Below, piece by piece: positions 24,630 to 31,350 of a stretch of DNA of 64,000 nucleotides (position 1 is its first letter; each line of letters starts with the position of its first letter). A program made the translations under genes and the position numbers. The DNA comes from Actinomadura madurae (lineage in GTDB: Bacteria; Actinomycetota; Actinomycetes; Streptosporangiales; Streptosporangiaceae). Below the pieces are notes generated by a model. It was not told where the DNA came from and ran no database searches. It saw only the letters and a program-made list of their open reading frames with translations. The DNA is taken from assembly GCF_900115095.1 (NCBI RefSeq), contig NZ_FOVH01000014.1:124001-188000 (forward strand). The letters run 5' to 3'.

Positions 24630-24734
24630 TCAGCGGGACCGGGCGAAGCGCCGGCGGGCCCAGCCCGCCAGCGAAGCCGCGATCACCAGGCCGGCACCGG
24701 TCTCGATCGCGAGTGCTGTCCATACCGCCGTCAC
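24630..24734 (-). CDS. Small single-helix membrane protein (34 residues)
   Basis: A GTG start at 24734 is preceded at seven bases by the strong ribosome site GGAGGGAG (reverse strand of 24742-24749). It opens a 34-codon frame whose product is one hydrophobic helix (AIETGAGLVIAASLAGW) ending in a basic tail WARRRFARSR. Third positions are almost all G or C. The product resembles other tiny membrane proteins that attach to transporters. It is convergent with the ProP-like gene. Coding status is inferred from the ribosome site and composition only. Confidence 0.5.
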   Translation of the reverse strand: MTAVWTALAIETGAGLVIAASLAGWARRRFARSR

Positions 24735-24758
24735 TGCGGGTCTCCCTCCGGTTTCCGC

Positions 24759-24781
24759 CGGGCCCGTCCTGTCCGGGCCCG
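24759..24781 (-). terminator. Hairpin after the 138-residue unknown gene
   Basis: Two CGGGCCCG blocks (24759-24766 and 24774-24781) can pair as an 8-bp stem with a seven-base loop, 13 bases beyond the stop codon at 24795 on the reverse strand. Confidence 0.55.
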
Positions 24782-24794
24782 ATGCTCTCCGTGG

Positions 24795-25211
24795 CTAACA
24801 CCCCGGCGCGGCGGATCTTTCCTGGCCCGCGCCGCGTGGAAGGGTGATCTGCCGCACCTCGTCCATGAGGGTCCAGCCGTCGATCTCGACGCTGGAGTCG
24901 AAGCCCTCGCCGTGTGCCAGCACGACGTCCAGCAGTGCGCGGATGACTCCGGGCCGGTGCAGGTTAAGCAGGGTCTCGTCCTCGGCACGGGCGACGCCGC
25001 CGCTGTGGGTGTACGGGCCGCCGTCCGGGACGATCCTGCCGGGGCCCGCCCGGAAGACGACGGTGACGCGCCCCGGGCTCCCCTCCTTGCGGAGCAGCAC
25101 GGACTCGCGGCAGTCGCGCAACCTTCCGCCCTCGCGGCCGTGCTGGTGCGCGACGCGCCAGCGGTAGGCGTCGGGGCCGACGAGGAGCCTGCGGTAGCGG
25201 CGCCGTCCCAT
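24795..25211 (-). CDS. Hypothetical protein co-transcribed with an ArsR regulator
   Basis: A 138-residue soluble protein with no motif that I recognise. It begins MGRRRYRRLLVGPDAYRWRV, has a strand-rich centre (RESVLLRKEG, RVTVVFRAGPGRIV) and a helical second half (PGVIRALLDVVLAHGEGF, WTLMDEVRQITLP). Its ATG at 25211 follows the ArsR stop by one base, so translation is coupled. ArsR partners of this kind are sometimes SRPBCC or detoxification proteins; the fold here cannot be assigned by eye. Confidence 0.7.
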   Translation of the reverse strand: MGRRRYRRLLVGPDAYRWRVAHQHGREGGRLRDCRESVLLRKEGSPGRVTVVFRAGPGRIVPDGGPYTHSGGVARAEDETLLNLHRPGVIRALLDVVLAHGEGFDSSVEIDGWTLMDEVRQITLPRGAGQERSAAPGC

Positions 25212-25212
25212 G

Positions 25213-25518
25213 TCACTCTCCCGCGTCGAGGTGCCGTTCCAGGGCGTCCAGCCGGGCCTCCCAGGCGCGTCTGTACGGCGTCAGCCACGCGTCCACCTCG
25301 GCCAGGGGCTCCAGGCGGACCTCGTAGACGCGGCGCTGCGCGTCCTGGCGCGCTCGGACGAGGCCCGCGTCGCGCAGCACCCGCAGATGCTTGGACGTCC
25401 CCGGCTGGGTCAGCCCGAGGTGCTCGACCAGCTCGCCCACCGGACGGGGACGTTCCAGCAGCAGGTCGAGGATGTGGCGGCGGGTCGGCTCGGCGAGCAC
25501 GGCGAACGCGGACGGCAT
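25213..25518 (-). CDS. ArsR-family transcriptional repressor
   Basis: A winged-helix repressor of about 101 residues. AFAVLAEPTRRHILDLLLERPRPVGELVEHLGLTQPGTSKHLRVLRDAGLVRARQDAQRRVYEV covers the whole ArsR HTH and wing. No cysteine metal-binding site is present, so it belongs to the non-metal subgroup. MPSAFAVLAEP at 25518 is the conventional start; an ATG at 25530 adds four residues, and neither has a clear ribosome site. Its gene leads into the unknown 138-residue protein with one base between them. It diverges from the encapsulin operon across about 195 bases, so it could also affect that promoter. Confidence 0.87.
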   Translation of the reverse strand: MPSAFAVLAEPTRRHILDLLLERPRPVGELVEHLGLTQPGTSKHLRVLRDAGLVRARQDAQRRVYEVRLEPLAEVDAWLTPYRRAWEARLDALERHLDAGE

Positions 25519-25632
25519 GGCGCCAATCATAACCGCCGGTTCATATGCCATTCGAGGCATGTAGACGGGATGTCACGTACCGGTGCTACTTGTGTGGCGC
25601 AGTGGCGAAGCAGAGGTGGGGGCAATGGCCCG

Positions 25633-25662
25633 TTGCACACATCTGATTACCGTCTGTAGCTT
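25633..25662 (+). promoter_or_regulatory. Candidate promoter of the encapsulin operon
   Basis: TTGCAC (25633-25638) and TAGCTT (25657-25662) are separated by 18 bases, within the range of actinomycete housekeeping promoters. Transcription would start near 25669, leaving a leader of about 45 bases before the GTG at 25715. Confidence 0.4.
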
Positions 25663-25714
25663 CATCGTTGGCCCGACAGGGCCGCTTCCCGCAGACCCAC
25701 GACGAATCGGTGGT

Positions 25715-27130
25715 GTGGACGTGACGGAACAGCAGCAGCAGTTGAGCCTCGGTACCGCGGCGGCACGGAACCTGGCGACCACGACCAAGTCCGTCCCGCA
25801 GATGCAGGGCATCACCTCGCGATGGCTGCTCAAACTGCTGCCCTGGGTGCAGGCGGCCGGCGGCGCCTACCGCGTCAACCGGCGGCTCACCTACACGCTG
25901 GGCGACGGCCGGGTGACGTTCGTGACGACCGGCGCCGACGTCCGCGTCATCCCGCGCGAGCTCGGCGAGCTGGCCCCGCTGCGCGGCTACGACGACGACC
26001 TGACCCTGGACGCCATCGCGGGCCGGTTCACGCAGCAGGAGTTCGAGCCCGGCGACGTCATCGTGGAGCGGGGCCGCCCGGTCGACCGCGTCGTCCTCGT
26101 GGCGCACGGCAAGCTGAGCAAGGTGGGCGCCGGGGAGTACGGCGCCGAGGCGGTGCTGGGGACGCTCGCCAACGGCGACTTCTTCGGCGAGCAGGCCCTT
26201 CTCGGCACGGAGGAGGGGGAGGAGCCGGCGACCTGGGAGCACACGGTCAAGGCCGTGACCGCCTGCACCATCCTCAGCATGAGCGACACCGACTTCCAGG
26301 AGACGCTCGGCCAGTCCGCGTCCCTCCAGGCGCACCTGGAGGAGTACCGGGCGAGCCCGTCCCGCGCGCACAACGCGCACGGCGAGGCGGCGATCGACGT
26401 GGCGTCCGGGCACGACGGCGAGCCGGTGCTGCCCGGCACGTTCGTCGACTACGAGGCCTCGCCGCGCGAGTACGAGCTGAGCGTCGCGCAGACCGTCCTG
26501 CGCGTCCACACGCGCGTCGCCGACCTCTACAACGAGCCGATGGACCAGGTCGAGCAGCAGCTCCGGCTGACCATCGAGGCGCTCCGCGAGCGGCAGGAGC
26601 ACGAGCTGATCAACAACCGCGACTTCGGGCTGCTGCACAACGCCGACCTGTCGCAGCGCGTCCACACCCGCACCGGCCCGCCCACCCCCGACGACATGGA
26701 CGAGCTGCTCACCCTCGTCTGGAAGGACCCGGCGTTCTTCCTCGCCCACCCGAAGGCGATCGCCGCGTTCGCCCGCGAGTGCAGCGCCCGCGGCGTCTAC
26801 CCCGAGGGCGTGGACGTCGGCGGCCACAAGGTCCCCGCCTGGCGCGGCGTGCCGATCTTCCCGTGCAACAAGATCCCGGTCAGCCGGACGCGGACCAGCT
26901 CGATCCTGCTGATGCGGACGGGCGAGGCGGCGCAGGGCGTCATCGGCCTGCACCAGGTCGGGCTGCCCGACGAGTACCAGCCGGGCCTGTCCGTCCGGTT
27001 CATGGGCATCGACGACAAGGCGCTCATCTCCTACCTGGTCAGCGCCTACTACTCGGCCGCGGTGCTGGTGCCCGACGCGCTCGGCATGCTGGAGTCCGTC
27101 GAGATCGCGCACGGCGGTGCCGGCGCGTGA
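25715..27130 (+). CDS. Family 2B encapsulin shell protein with cyclic-nucleotide-binding-like domain (copy 1)
   Basis: A 471-residue shell protein. The N-terminal arm (AARNLATTTKSVPQMQGITSRWLLKLLPWVQ, about residues 17-46) is the hallmark of family 2 encapsulins. A CNB-like domain fills about 98-200. The HK97-type shell fold resumes at about 235 (HDGEPVLPGTFVDYEASPREYEL) and continues to the C-terminus (GLSVRFMGIDDKALISYLVSAYYSAAVLVPDALG). Family 2B shells assemble into icosahedral compartments that enclose terpenoid enzymes. In the nucleotide pocket FFGEQALL is kept, but the arginine that binds cyclic phosphate is replaced within WEHTVKA. GTG at 25715 or 25721 may be the start; neither has a good ribosome site. 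The stop overlaps the next gene by GTGA. Confidence 0.93.
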   Translation: MDVTEQQQQLSLGTAAARNLATTTKSVPQMQGITSRWLLKLLPWVQAAGGAYRVNRRLTYTLGDGRVTFVTTGADVRVIPRELGELAPLRGYDDDLTLDAIAGRFTQQEFEPGDVIVERGRPVDRVVLVAHGKLSKVGAGEYGAEAVLGTLANGDFFGEQALLGTEEGEEPATWEHTVKAVTACTILSMSDTDFQETLGQSASLQAHLEEYRASPSRAHNAHGEAAIDVASGHDGEPVLPGTFVDYEASPREYELSVAQTVLRVHTRVADLYNEPMDQVEQQLRLTIEALRERQEHELINNRDFGLLHNADLSQRVHTRTGPPTPDDMDELLTLVWKDPAFFLAHPKAIAAFARECSARGVYPEGVDVGGHKVPAWRGVPIFPCNKIPVSRTRTSSILLMRTGEAAQGVIGLHQVGLPDEYQPGLSVRFMGIDDKALISYLVSAYYSAAVLVPDALGMLESVEIAHGGAGA

Positions 27131-28494
27131 CCGAGCGGCACGCCCTCAGCACGCAGGCCGCGCGCAACCTCGCGACGACGACGAAGTCCGTCCCGCAGAT
27201 GCGGGGCATCACCCCGCGGTGGCTGATGGCGCTGCTGCCGTGGGTGCGGGCGGACGCCGGCGTCTACCGGGTGAACCGCCGGCTCACCTACCGGCTCGGC
27301 GACGGCCTGGTGACGTTCGTCAACGACGGCGCCGAGGTCAGGGTCGTCCCGCCCGAGCTCGCCGAGCTGCCGCCGCTGCGCGGCCTGCCCGACCCCGCGG
27401 TCCTGGACGCCCTCGCCGCCCGGTTCGCGCAGCGCGAGTACGTCCCCGGCGAGGCGATCGCGGTCGCGGGACGTCCCATGGACGCGGTCCACCTCATCGC
27501 GCACGGCAAGGTCGAGCAGGCCGGGCCGGGGGAGTACGACGCCGACTCCCGGATCGACGTTCTCGCGGACGGCCGGTTCTTCGGCGACCGCGCGCTCCTG
27601 GACGTCACCGAGGAGTGGGAGCACACCTTCCGCGCGCTGACCCCGGCGACCGTCCTGTCCCTGTCGCGGGAGGCGCTGGAGGAGGTGGCCGGCGGGTCCG
27701 AGGCGCTGCGCGCGCATCTCCAGCAGTTCCGGGACGCGCCGGCTCCGCCGCAGACGAGGCACGGGGAGGCGGCGATCGCGCTGGCGTCCGGGCACGACGG
27801 CGAGCCGGTGCTGCCCGGCACGTTCGTCGACTACGAGGCCTCGCCGCGCGAATACGAGCTGGGCGTCACCCAGACGCTCCTGCGCGTCCGCACGCGCGTC
27901 GCCGACCTCTACAACGGGCCGATGGACCAGGTCGAGCAGCAGCTCAGGCTGGTGATCGAGGAGGTCAGGGAGCGGCAGGAGCACGAGCTGATCAACAACC
28001 GGGACTTCGGCCTCCTGCACAACGCCGACCTCCGGCAGCGCATCCAGACCCGGGACGGCCCGCCGACCCCGGACGACATGGACGAGCTGCTCGCGCGCCG
28101 CCGCAAGACCCGGTTCTTCCTCGCCCATCCGCGGACGATCGCCGCGATCGGCCGCGAGGGCACCCGCCGCGGCGTGTACCCGTCCGTCCTGGAGATCGAC
28201 GGGCGCCGCGCGCGGGCGTGGCGCGGCGTCCCCATCTACCCGTGCGACAAGATCCCGGTCACCCCGGCCGGGACCAGCTCGATCCTCGCGCTGCGCACCG
28301 GCGAGGACGACCGGGGCGTCATCGGCCTGCACCGCACCGGGCTGCCCGGTGAGGTCCGGCCGGGCCTGTCGGTCCGGTTCGCCGGGATCGACGACCGGGC
28401 GCTGCTGACCTACCTGGTCAGCGCGTACTACTCGGCCGCCGTGCTGGTCCCCGACGCCCTCGGCGTCCTGGAGAACGTCGAGATCGCCCGCTGA
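27127..28494 (+). CDS. Family 2B encapsulin shell protein with cyclic-nucleotide-binding-like domain (copy 2)
   Basis: A 455-residue paralog of the preceding shell protein with the same domain order: N-terminal arm (AARNLATTTKSVPQMRGITPRWLMALLPWV), CNB-like domain at about 90-190, then the HK97 fold. The stretch GHDGEPVLPGTFVDYEASPREYEL is identical to copy 1, and most of the shell domain is close, while the CNB-like part and the segment DELLARRRKTRFFLAHP diverge. Its pocket reads FFGDRALL, then WEHTFRA, again without the canonical arginine and with Glu changed to Asp. The start overlaps copy 1 by four bases, so both are made from one message, as expected for a two-component shell. The prenyl synthase follows after 16 bases. 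Confidence 0.92.
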   Translation: MTERHALSTQAARNLATTTKSVPQMRGITPRWLMALLPWVRADAGVYRVNRRLTYRLGDGLVTFVNDGAEVRVVPPELAELPPLRGLPDPAVLDALAARFAQREYVPGEAIAVAGRPMDAVHLIAHGKVEQAGPGEYDADSRIDVLADGRFFGDRALLDVTEEWEHTFRALTPATVLSLSREALEEVAGGSEALRAHLQQFRDAPAPPQTRHGEAAIALASGHDGEPVLPGTFVDYEASPREYELGVTQTLLRVRTRVADLYNGPMDQVEQQLRLVIEEVRERQEHELINNRDFGLLHNADLRQRIQTRDGPPTPDDMDELLARRRKTRFFLAHPRTIAAIGREGTRRGVYPSVLEIDGRRARAWRGVPIYPCDKIPVTPAGTSSILALRTGEDDRGVIGLHRTGLPGEVRPGLSVRFAGIDDRALLTYLVSAYYSAAVLVPDALGVLENVEIAR

Positions 28495-28510
28495 CGAGAG
28501 GGGACGTGCC

Positions 28511-29593
28511 ATGCCCGCCTGGAGAGAGGACCCGGCCGTGGTCCGCTGCGGCCACCGGCCGGGGCCGGACCACCGCCCCCGCACGGCGGCCGAGGTGCTC
28601 GCCCGGACCCGCCGCATGGTCGACCCCGCGCTGCGGCGCGCGGCCGAGGCCATGCCGGACGCGACGGGCCGCATCGCCGCGTTCCACTTCGGCTGGCGGG
28701 ACGAGCGGGGACGTCCCGCCACGGGGGCGGGCGGCGGCAAGGCGATCCGCCCGGCGTTCACGCTCCTCGCCGCGGAGGCGGCCGGCGGGACGGCCCCGGC
28801 CGCCCTCCCGGCCGCCGTCGCGGTGGAGCTGGCGCACAACTTCTCGCTCCTGCACGACGACGTGATGGACGGCGACCGCACCCGCCGGCACCGCCCGACC
28901 GCCTGGACCGTCTTCGGGGCGAACGCCGCGATCCTCGCCGGCGACGGGATGCTCGCCGCCGCCTTCGAGCGGCTCGCCGACGAGCGCTCCGCGGGCGTGG
29001 CGGTCGGGGTCGGCGTCCTCGGCCGCGCCGTCGTCGAGCTGGTCGAGGGCCAGAGCGCCGACCTGGCGTTCGAGCGGCGCTCCGACGTCACGCTCGACGA
29101 GTGCCTGGCCATGGCGGGCCGCAAGACCGGCGCGCTCCTCGGCGCGGCCTGCGCGCTCGGCGCCGTCTCCGCCGGCGCCGGCGCCGGCCGGACCGCCCGG
29201 CTGCGCGCCTTCGGCGAGCGCCTCGGCCTGGCGTTCCAGCTCGTGGACGACCTGCTCGGCATCTGGGGCGAGCCGGCGGTCACCGGCAAGGCGGCCCAGG
29301 CGGACCTGCGCGCGCGCAAGAAGTCGCTTCCCGTCGTCGCGGCCCTCACCTCCGCCACCCCCGCGGGGGAGGAGCTGGCCGGGCTGTATCTCCGCGACGA
29401 GCCGCTCACCGGCGAGGAGGCCGCCCGCGCCGCCGAGCTGGTCGAGGCCGCCGGTGCCCGCGCCTGGGCGGCGGCCCGCGCGGAGGCGCTGCTCGGCGAG
29501 GCCCTGGACGAGCTGGACGCCGCCGCCCCGGCCCAGCCCGCCGCCGCCGAACTGCGGGCCCTCGCCCGCTTCGTCACCCGGCGGGACCACTAG
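28511..29593 (+). CDS. Polyprenyl diphosphate synthase, probable encapsulin cargo
   Basis: A 360-residue all-alpha isoprenoid synthase. The first aspartate-rich motif is DDVMD at about residues 116-120, followed by DGDRTRRHRPTAW. The second is DDLLG at 246-250, with the last aspartate of DDxxD replaced by Gly. GGKAIRPAFTLL supplies the Lys/Arg that bind isopentenyl diphosphate. It condenses allylic diphosphates with isopentenyl diphosphate; chain length cannot be fixed by eye. About 25 Pro/Arg-rich residues precede the catalytic domain (MPAWREDPAVVRCGHRPGPD) and may direct loading. It is directly behind two encapsulin genes, and polyprenyl synthases are known partners of family 2B shells, so encapsulation is strongly suggested. 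Confidence 0.92.
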   Translation: MPAWREDPAVVRCGHRPGPDHRPRTAAEVLARTRRMVDPALRRAAEAMPDATGRIAAFHFGWRDERGRPATGAGGGKAIRPAFTLLAAEAAGGTAPAALPAAVAVELAHNFSLLHDDVMDGDRTRRHRPTAWTVFGANAAILAGDGMLAAAFERLADERSAGVAVGVGVLGRAVVELVEGQSADLAFERRSDVTLDECLAMAGRKTGALLGAACALGAVSAGAGAGRTARLRAFGERLGLAFQLVDDLLGIWGEPAVTGKAAQADLRARKKSLPVVAALTSATPAGEELAGLYLRDEPLTGEEAARAAELVEAAGARAWAAARAEALLGEALDELDAAAPAQPAAAELRALARFVTRRDH

Positions 29594-29627
29594 AGGTTCG
29601 ACAGTATGTTCGACTAGGCTGGGGGCC

Positions 29628-29879
29628 GTGCCGACCAGCGAGACCATGCCGACCAGCGATCACGTGCCGTTCGTGTGCCCCGCCGGGCACCGGCTCGGCC
29701 CGGGGCGGGTCATCGTCGGCTGGTCGCCGTGCGTGTGCCCGCCCTGCGACCGGCGCGGCCGGGGGCTGCGCGGCCACCGCACCTACCTGTGCCTCGCCTG
29801 CAAGGACGAGCACGTCACGACGAAGTGCTACCTGCCGCACCACGTCCCGTCCGAGGACGCCGTCTACCGCTGGCCCTAG
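29628..29879 (+). CDS. Small cysteine-rich (zinc-ribbon-like) protein
   Basis: An 83-residue protein with pairs of cysteines (FVCPAGH, CVCPPC, YLCLACKDEH, KCYLPHH) and several histidines, as expected for a small zinc-binding fold. It lies 34 bases after the prenyl synthase and could belong to the encapsulin operon. A TAGGCT box at 29615-29620 lies so close to the GTG at 29628 that a separate leaderless transcript is also possible. The first codons repeat themselves (CCGACCAGCGA twice), and an in-frame ATG lies at 29646. Function unknown. Confidence 0.65.
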   Translation: MPTSETMPTSDHVPFVCPAGHRLGPGRVIVGWSPCVCPPCDRRGRGLRGHRTYLCLACKDEHVTTKCYLPHHVPSEDAVYRWP

Positions 29880-29930
29880 CACGGCGGGTCGCGGTCCGGC
29901 GGCGTCCCCGGGGAGGGGCCGGCCCCTCCG

Positions 29931-31148
29931 TCAGCCCTTGATCTGCGTCCAGGCCTGGGCCCAGCGGGAGTACTCGACGCACGTGTTGCCGCGGTCGTCG
30001 CCGCAGTCCTTCACCGGCGTCTTCCAGAACGCGATCCGCTTGTAGAACTCCGGATCGCCGACGTGGTAGGTCGAGCAGAAGCCCTTGGCGGTGTACCTGC
30101 ACGCCTTCGGGTTGGCGGGCGCCTCACCGAACCACTGCGCGATCTCGGCCTGGATCTTCGGCGTCGAGATCCAGTTCATCCACTTGTACATGCATGTCGG
30201 ATGCTGGGCCTTCGACGAGATCATCCAGGTGTCGGACCAGCCCGTCGCGCCCTCGGACGGCAGCGTCGTGGCGACCGGCGCCTTGTCCGTCATGGCCAGG
30301 TTCGCGGTCACCTGCCAGGCGGTCCCGGCGTAGTTGTAGCCGCTCTTGAACGACTGGAGCTCGTCCAGGTAGTTCGCCCAGTACTGGTTGACGTTGGGGC
30401 GCTGCTGCTTCAGCAGGTCGATCGCCGCGTCGAACTGCTTCTCGTCCAGCTCGTAGACGTCGGTGATCTTCAGATCGGGGCGGTGCGTCTTCAGGTACAG
30501 CGCCGCGTCCGCGATGTAGATCGGAGAGTCGTAGGCGACGACGTGGCCGGCCGCGGGGGAGTCCTTCTCCCACACCACGCTCCAGGAGGTCGGACGTTGC
30601 GGGATCTTGTCCGTCCGGTACATCAGCATGTTGGCGCCGTAGCCGTGCGGGATGCCGTACATCTGGCCCTTGACGGAGTTGTACGGCTGGTTCTTGAGGT
30701 ACTTGGCGATGTCCTCGTAGTTGCTGAGCAGGCCGGTGTTGACGGGCGCGACCGTCCCGCCGTAGATGAGCCGGAGGCTGGCGTCGCCGGAGGCCGACAC
30801 GCCGTCGTACCGGCCGCTCTGCATGAGGGCGACCATCGAGTCGGAGGTGTCGGCGACCTTCGTGTACACCTTGCAGCCGGTCGCCTTCGTGAACGGGGTG
30901 ACCCAGTCGACCTTCGGGTCGGTGGAGCCGTCCTCGGCGTAGCCCGTCCAGGCGACGAGGTCGAGGCGGCCTTCGGGGGTGCCGAGCTCCTGGAGCATCG
31001 GGACGTCGGGCGGCGCCGCCGCTCCCTCGGAGTCGCCGCTGCATCCGCCGGTCAGCGCCGCGGTCAGCAGTGCGCCGGCGGCGAGCAGGGTGCGGCCGGG
31101 GCGGGCCGGTCGCCACGCGCTCTTCGTCGCGTGTGGAGTACGAACCAT
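29931..31148 (-). CDS. Extracellular solute-binding lipoprotein (PotD-like, spermidine/putrescine type)
   Basis: A 405-residue ABC-transporter binding protein. The signal peptide ends in the lipobox LTGGC, so the mature protein is lipid-anchored at the membrane surface. The bulk is a periplasmic-binding fold of cluster D type, with VAWTGYAEDGSTDPKVDWVTPFTKATGCKVYTK and MYGIPHGYGANMLMYRTDKIP as characteristic blocks. Four cysteines in the last third could form disulfides. No permease or ATPase gene adjoins it, so it must work with a transporter encoded elsewhere or act as a sensor partner. GTG at 31151 precedes ATG 31148; neither has a clear ribosome site. The divergent neighbour is a membrane sensor kinase. 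Confidence 0.85.
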   Translation of the reverse strand: MVRTPHATKSAWRPARPGRTLLAAGALLTAALTGGCSGDSEGAAAPPDVPMLQELGTPEGRLDLVAWTGYAEDGSTDPKVDWVTPFTKATGCKVYTKVADTSDSMVALMQSGRYDGVSASGDASLRLIYGGTVAPVNTGLLSNYEDIAKYLKNQPYNSVKGQMYGIPHGYGANMLMYRTDKIPQRPTSWSVVWEKDSPAAGHVVAYDSPIYIADAALYLKTHRPDLKITDVYELDEKQFDAAIDLLKQQRPNVNQYWANYLDELQSFKSGYNYAGTAWQVTANLAMTDKAPVATTLPSEGATGWSDTWMISSKAQHPTCMYKWMNWISTPKIQAEIAQWFGEAPANPKACRYTAKGFCSTYHVGDPEFYKRIAFWKTPVKDCGDDRGNTCVEYSRWAQAWTQIKG

Positions 31149-31350
31149 CACGCTCAGGCATGGTAGGGGTATTTAGACCTCTTCGTGCATACAAAACGTG
31201 ATGATCTGGAAACTGTCGACACACGACTGCGTACGGTTCTAGGCTCTGCTGCGTTCCACGCGTGCGGTGCCGCGCGGTCGACCCCGACCGTTCCGCGCGG
31301 TCGCCCCGAGCCGTCTCCCAGCCGTCCGCCCGAGTGAAAGTTCAGCCGCA

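Noticed and set aside
25822..27126. An upstream extension of the second encapsulin gene
   Set aside because: It is an out-of-frame reading of the first shell gene. The GTG at 27127 gives the usual family N-terminus.
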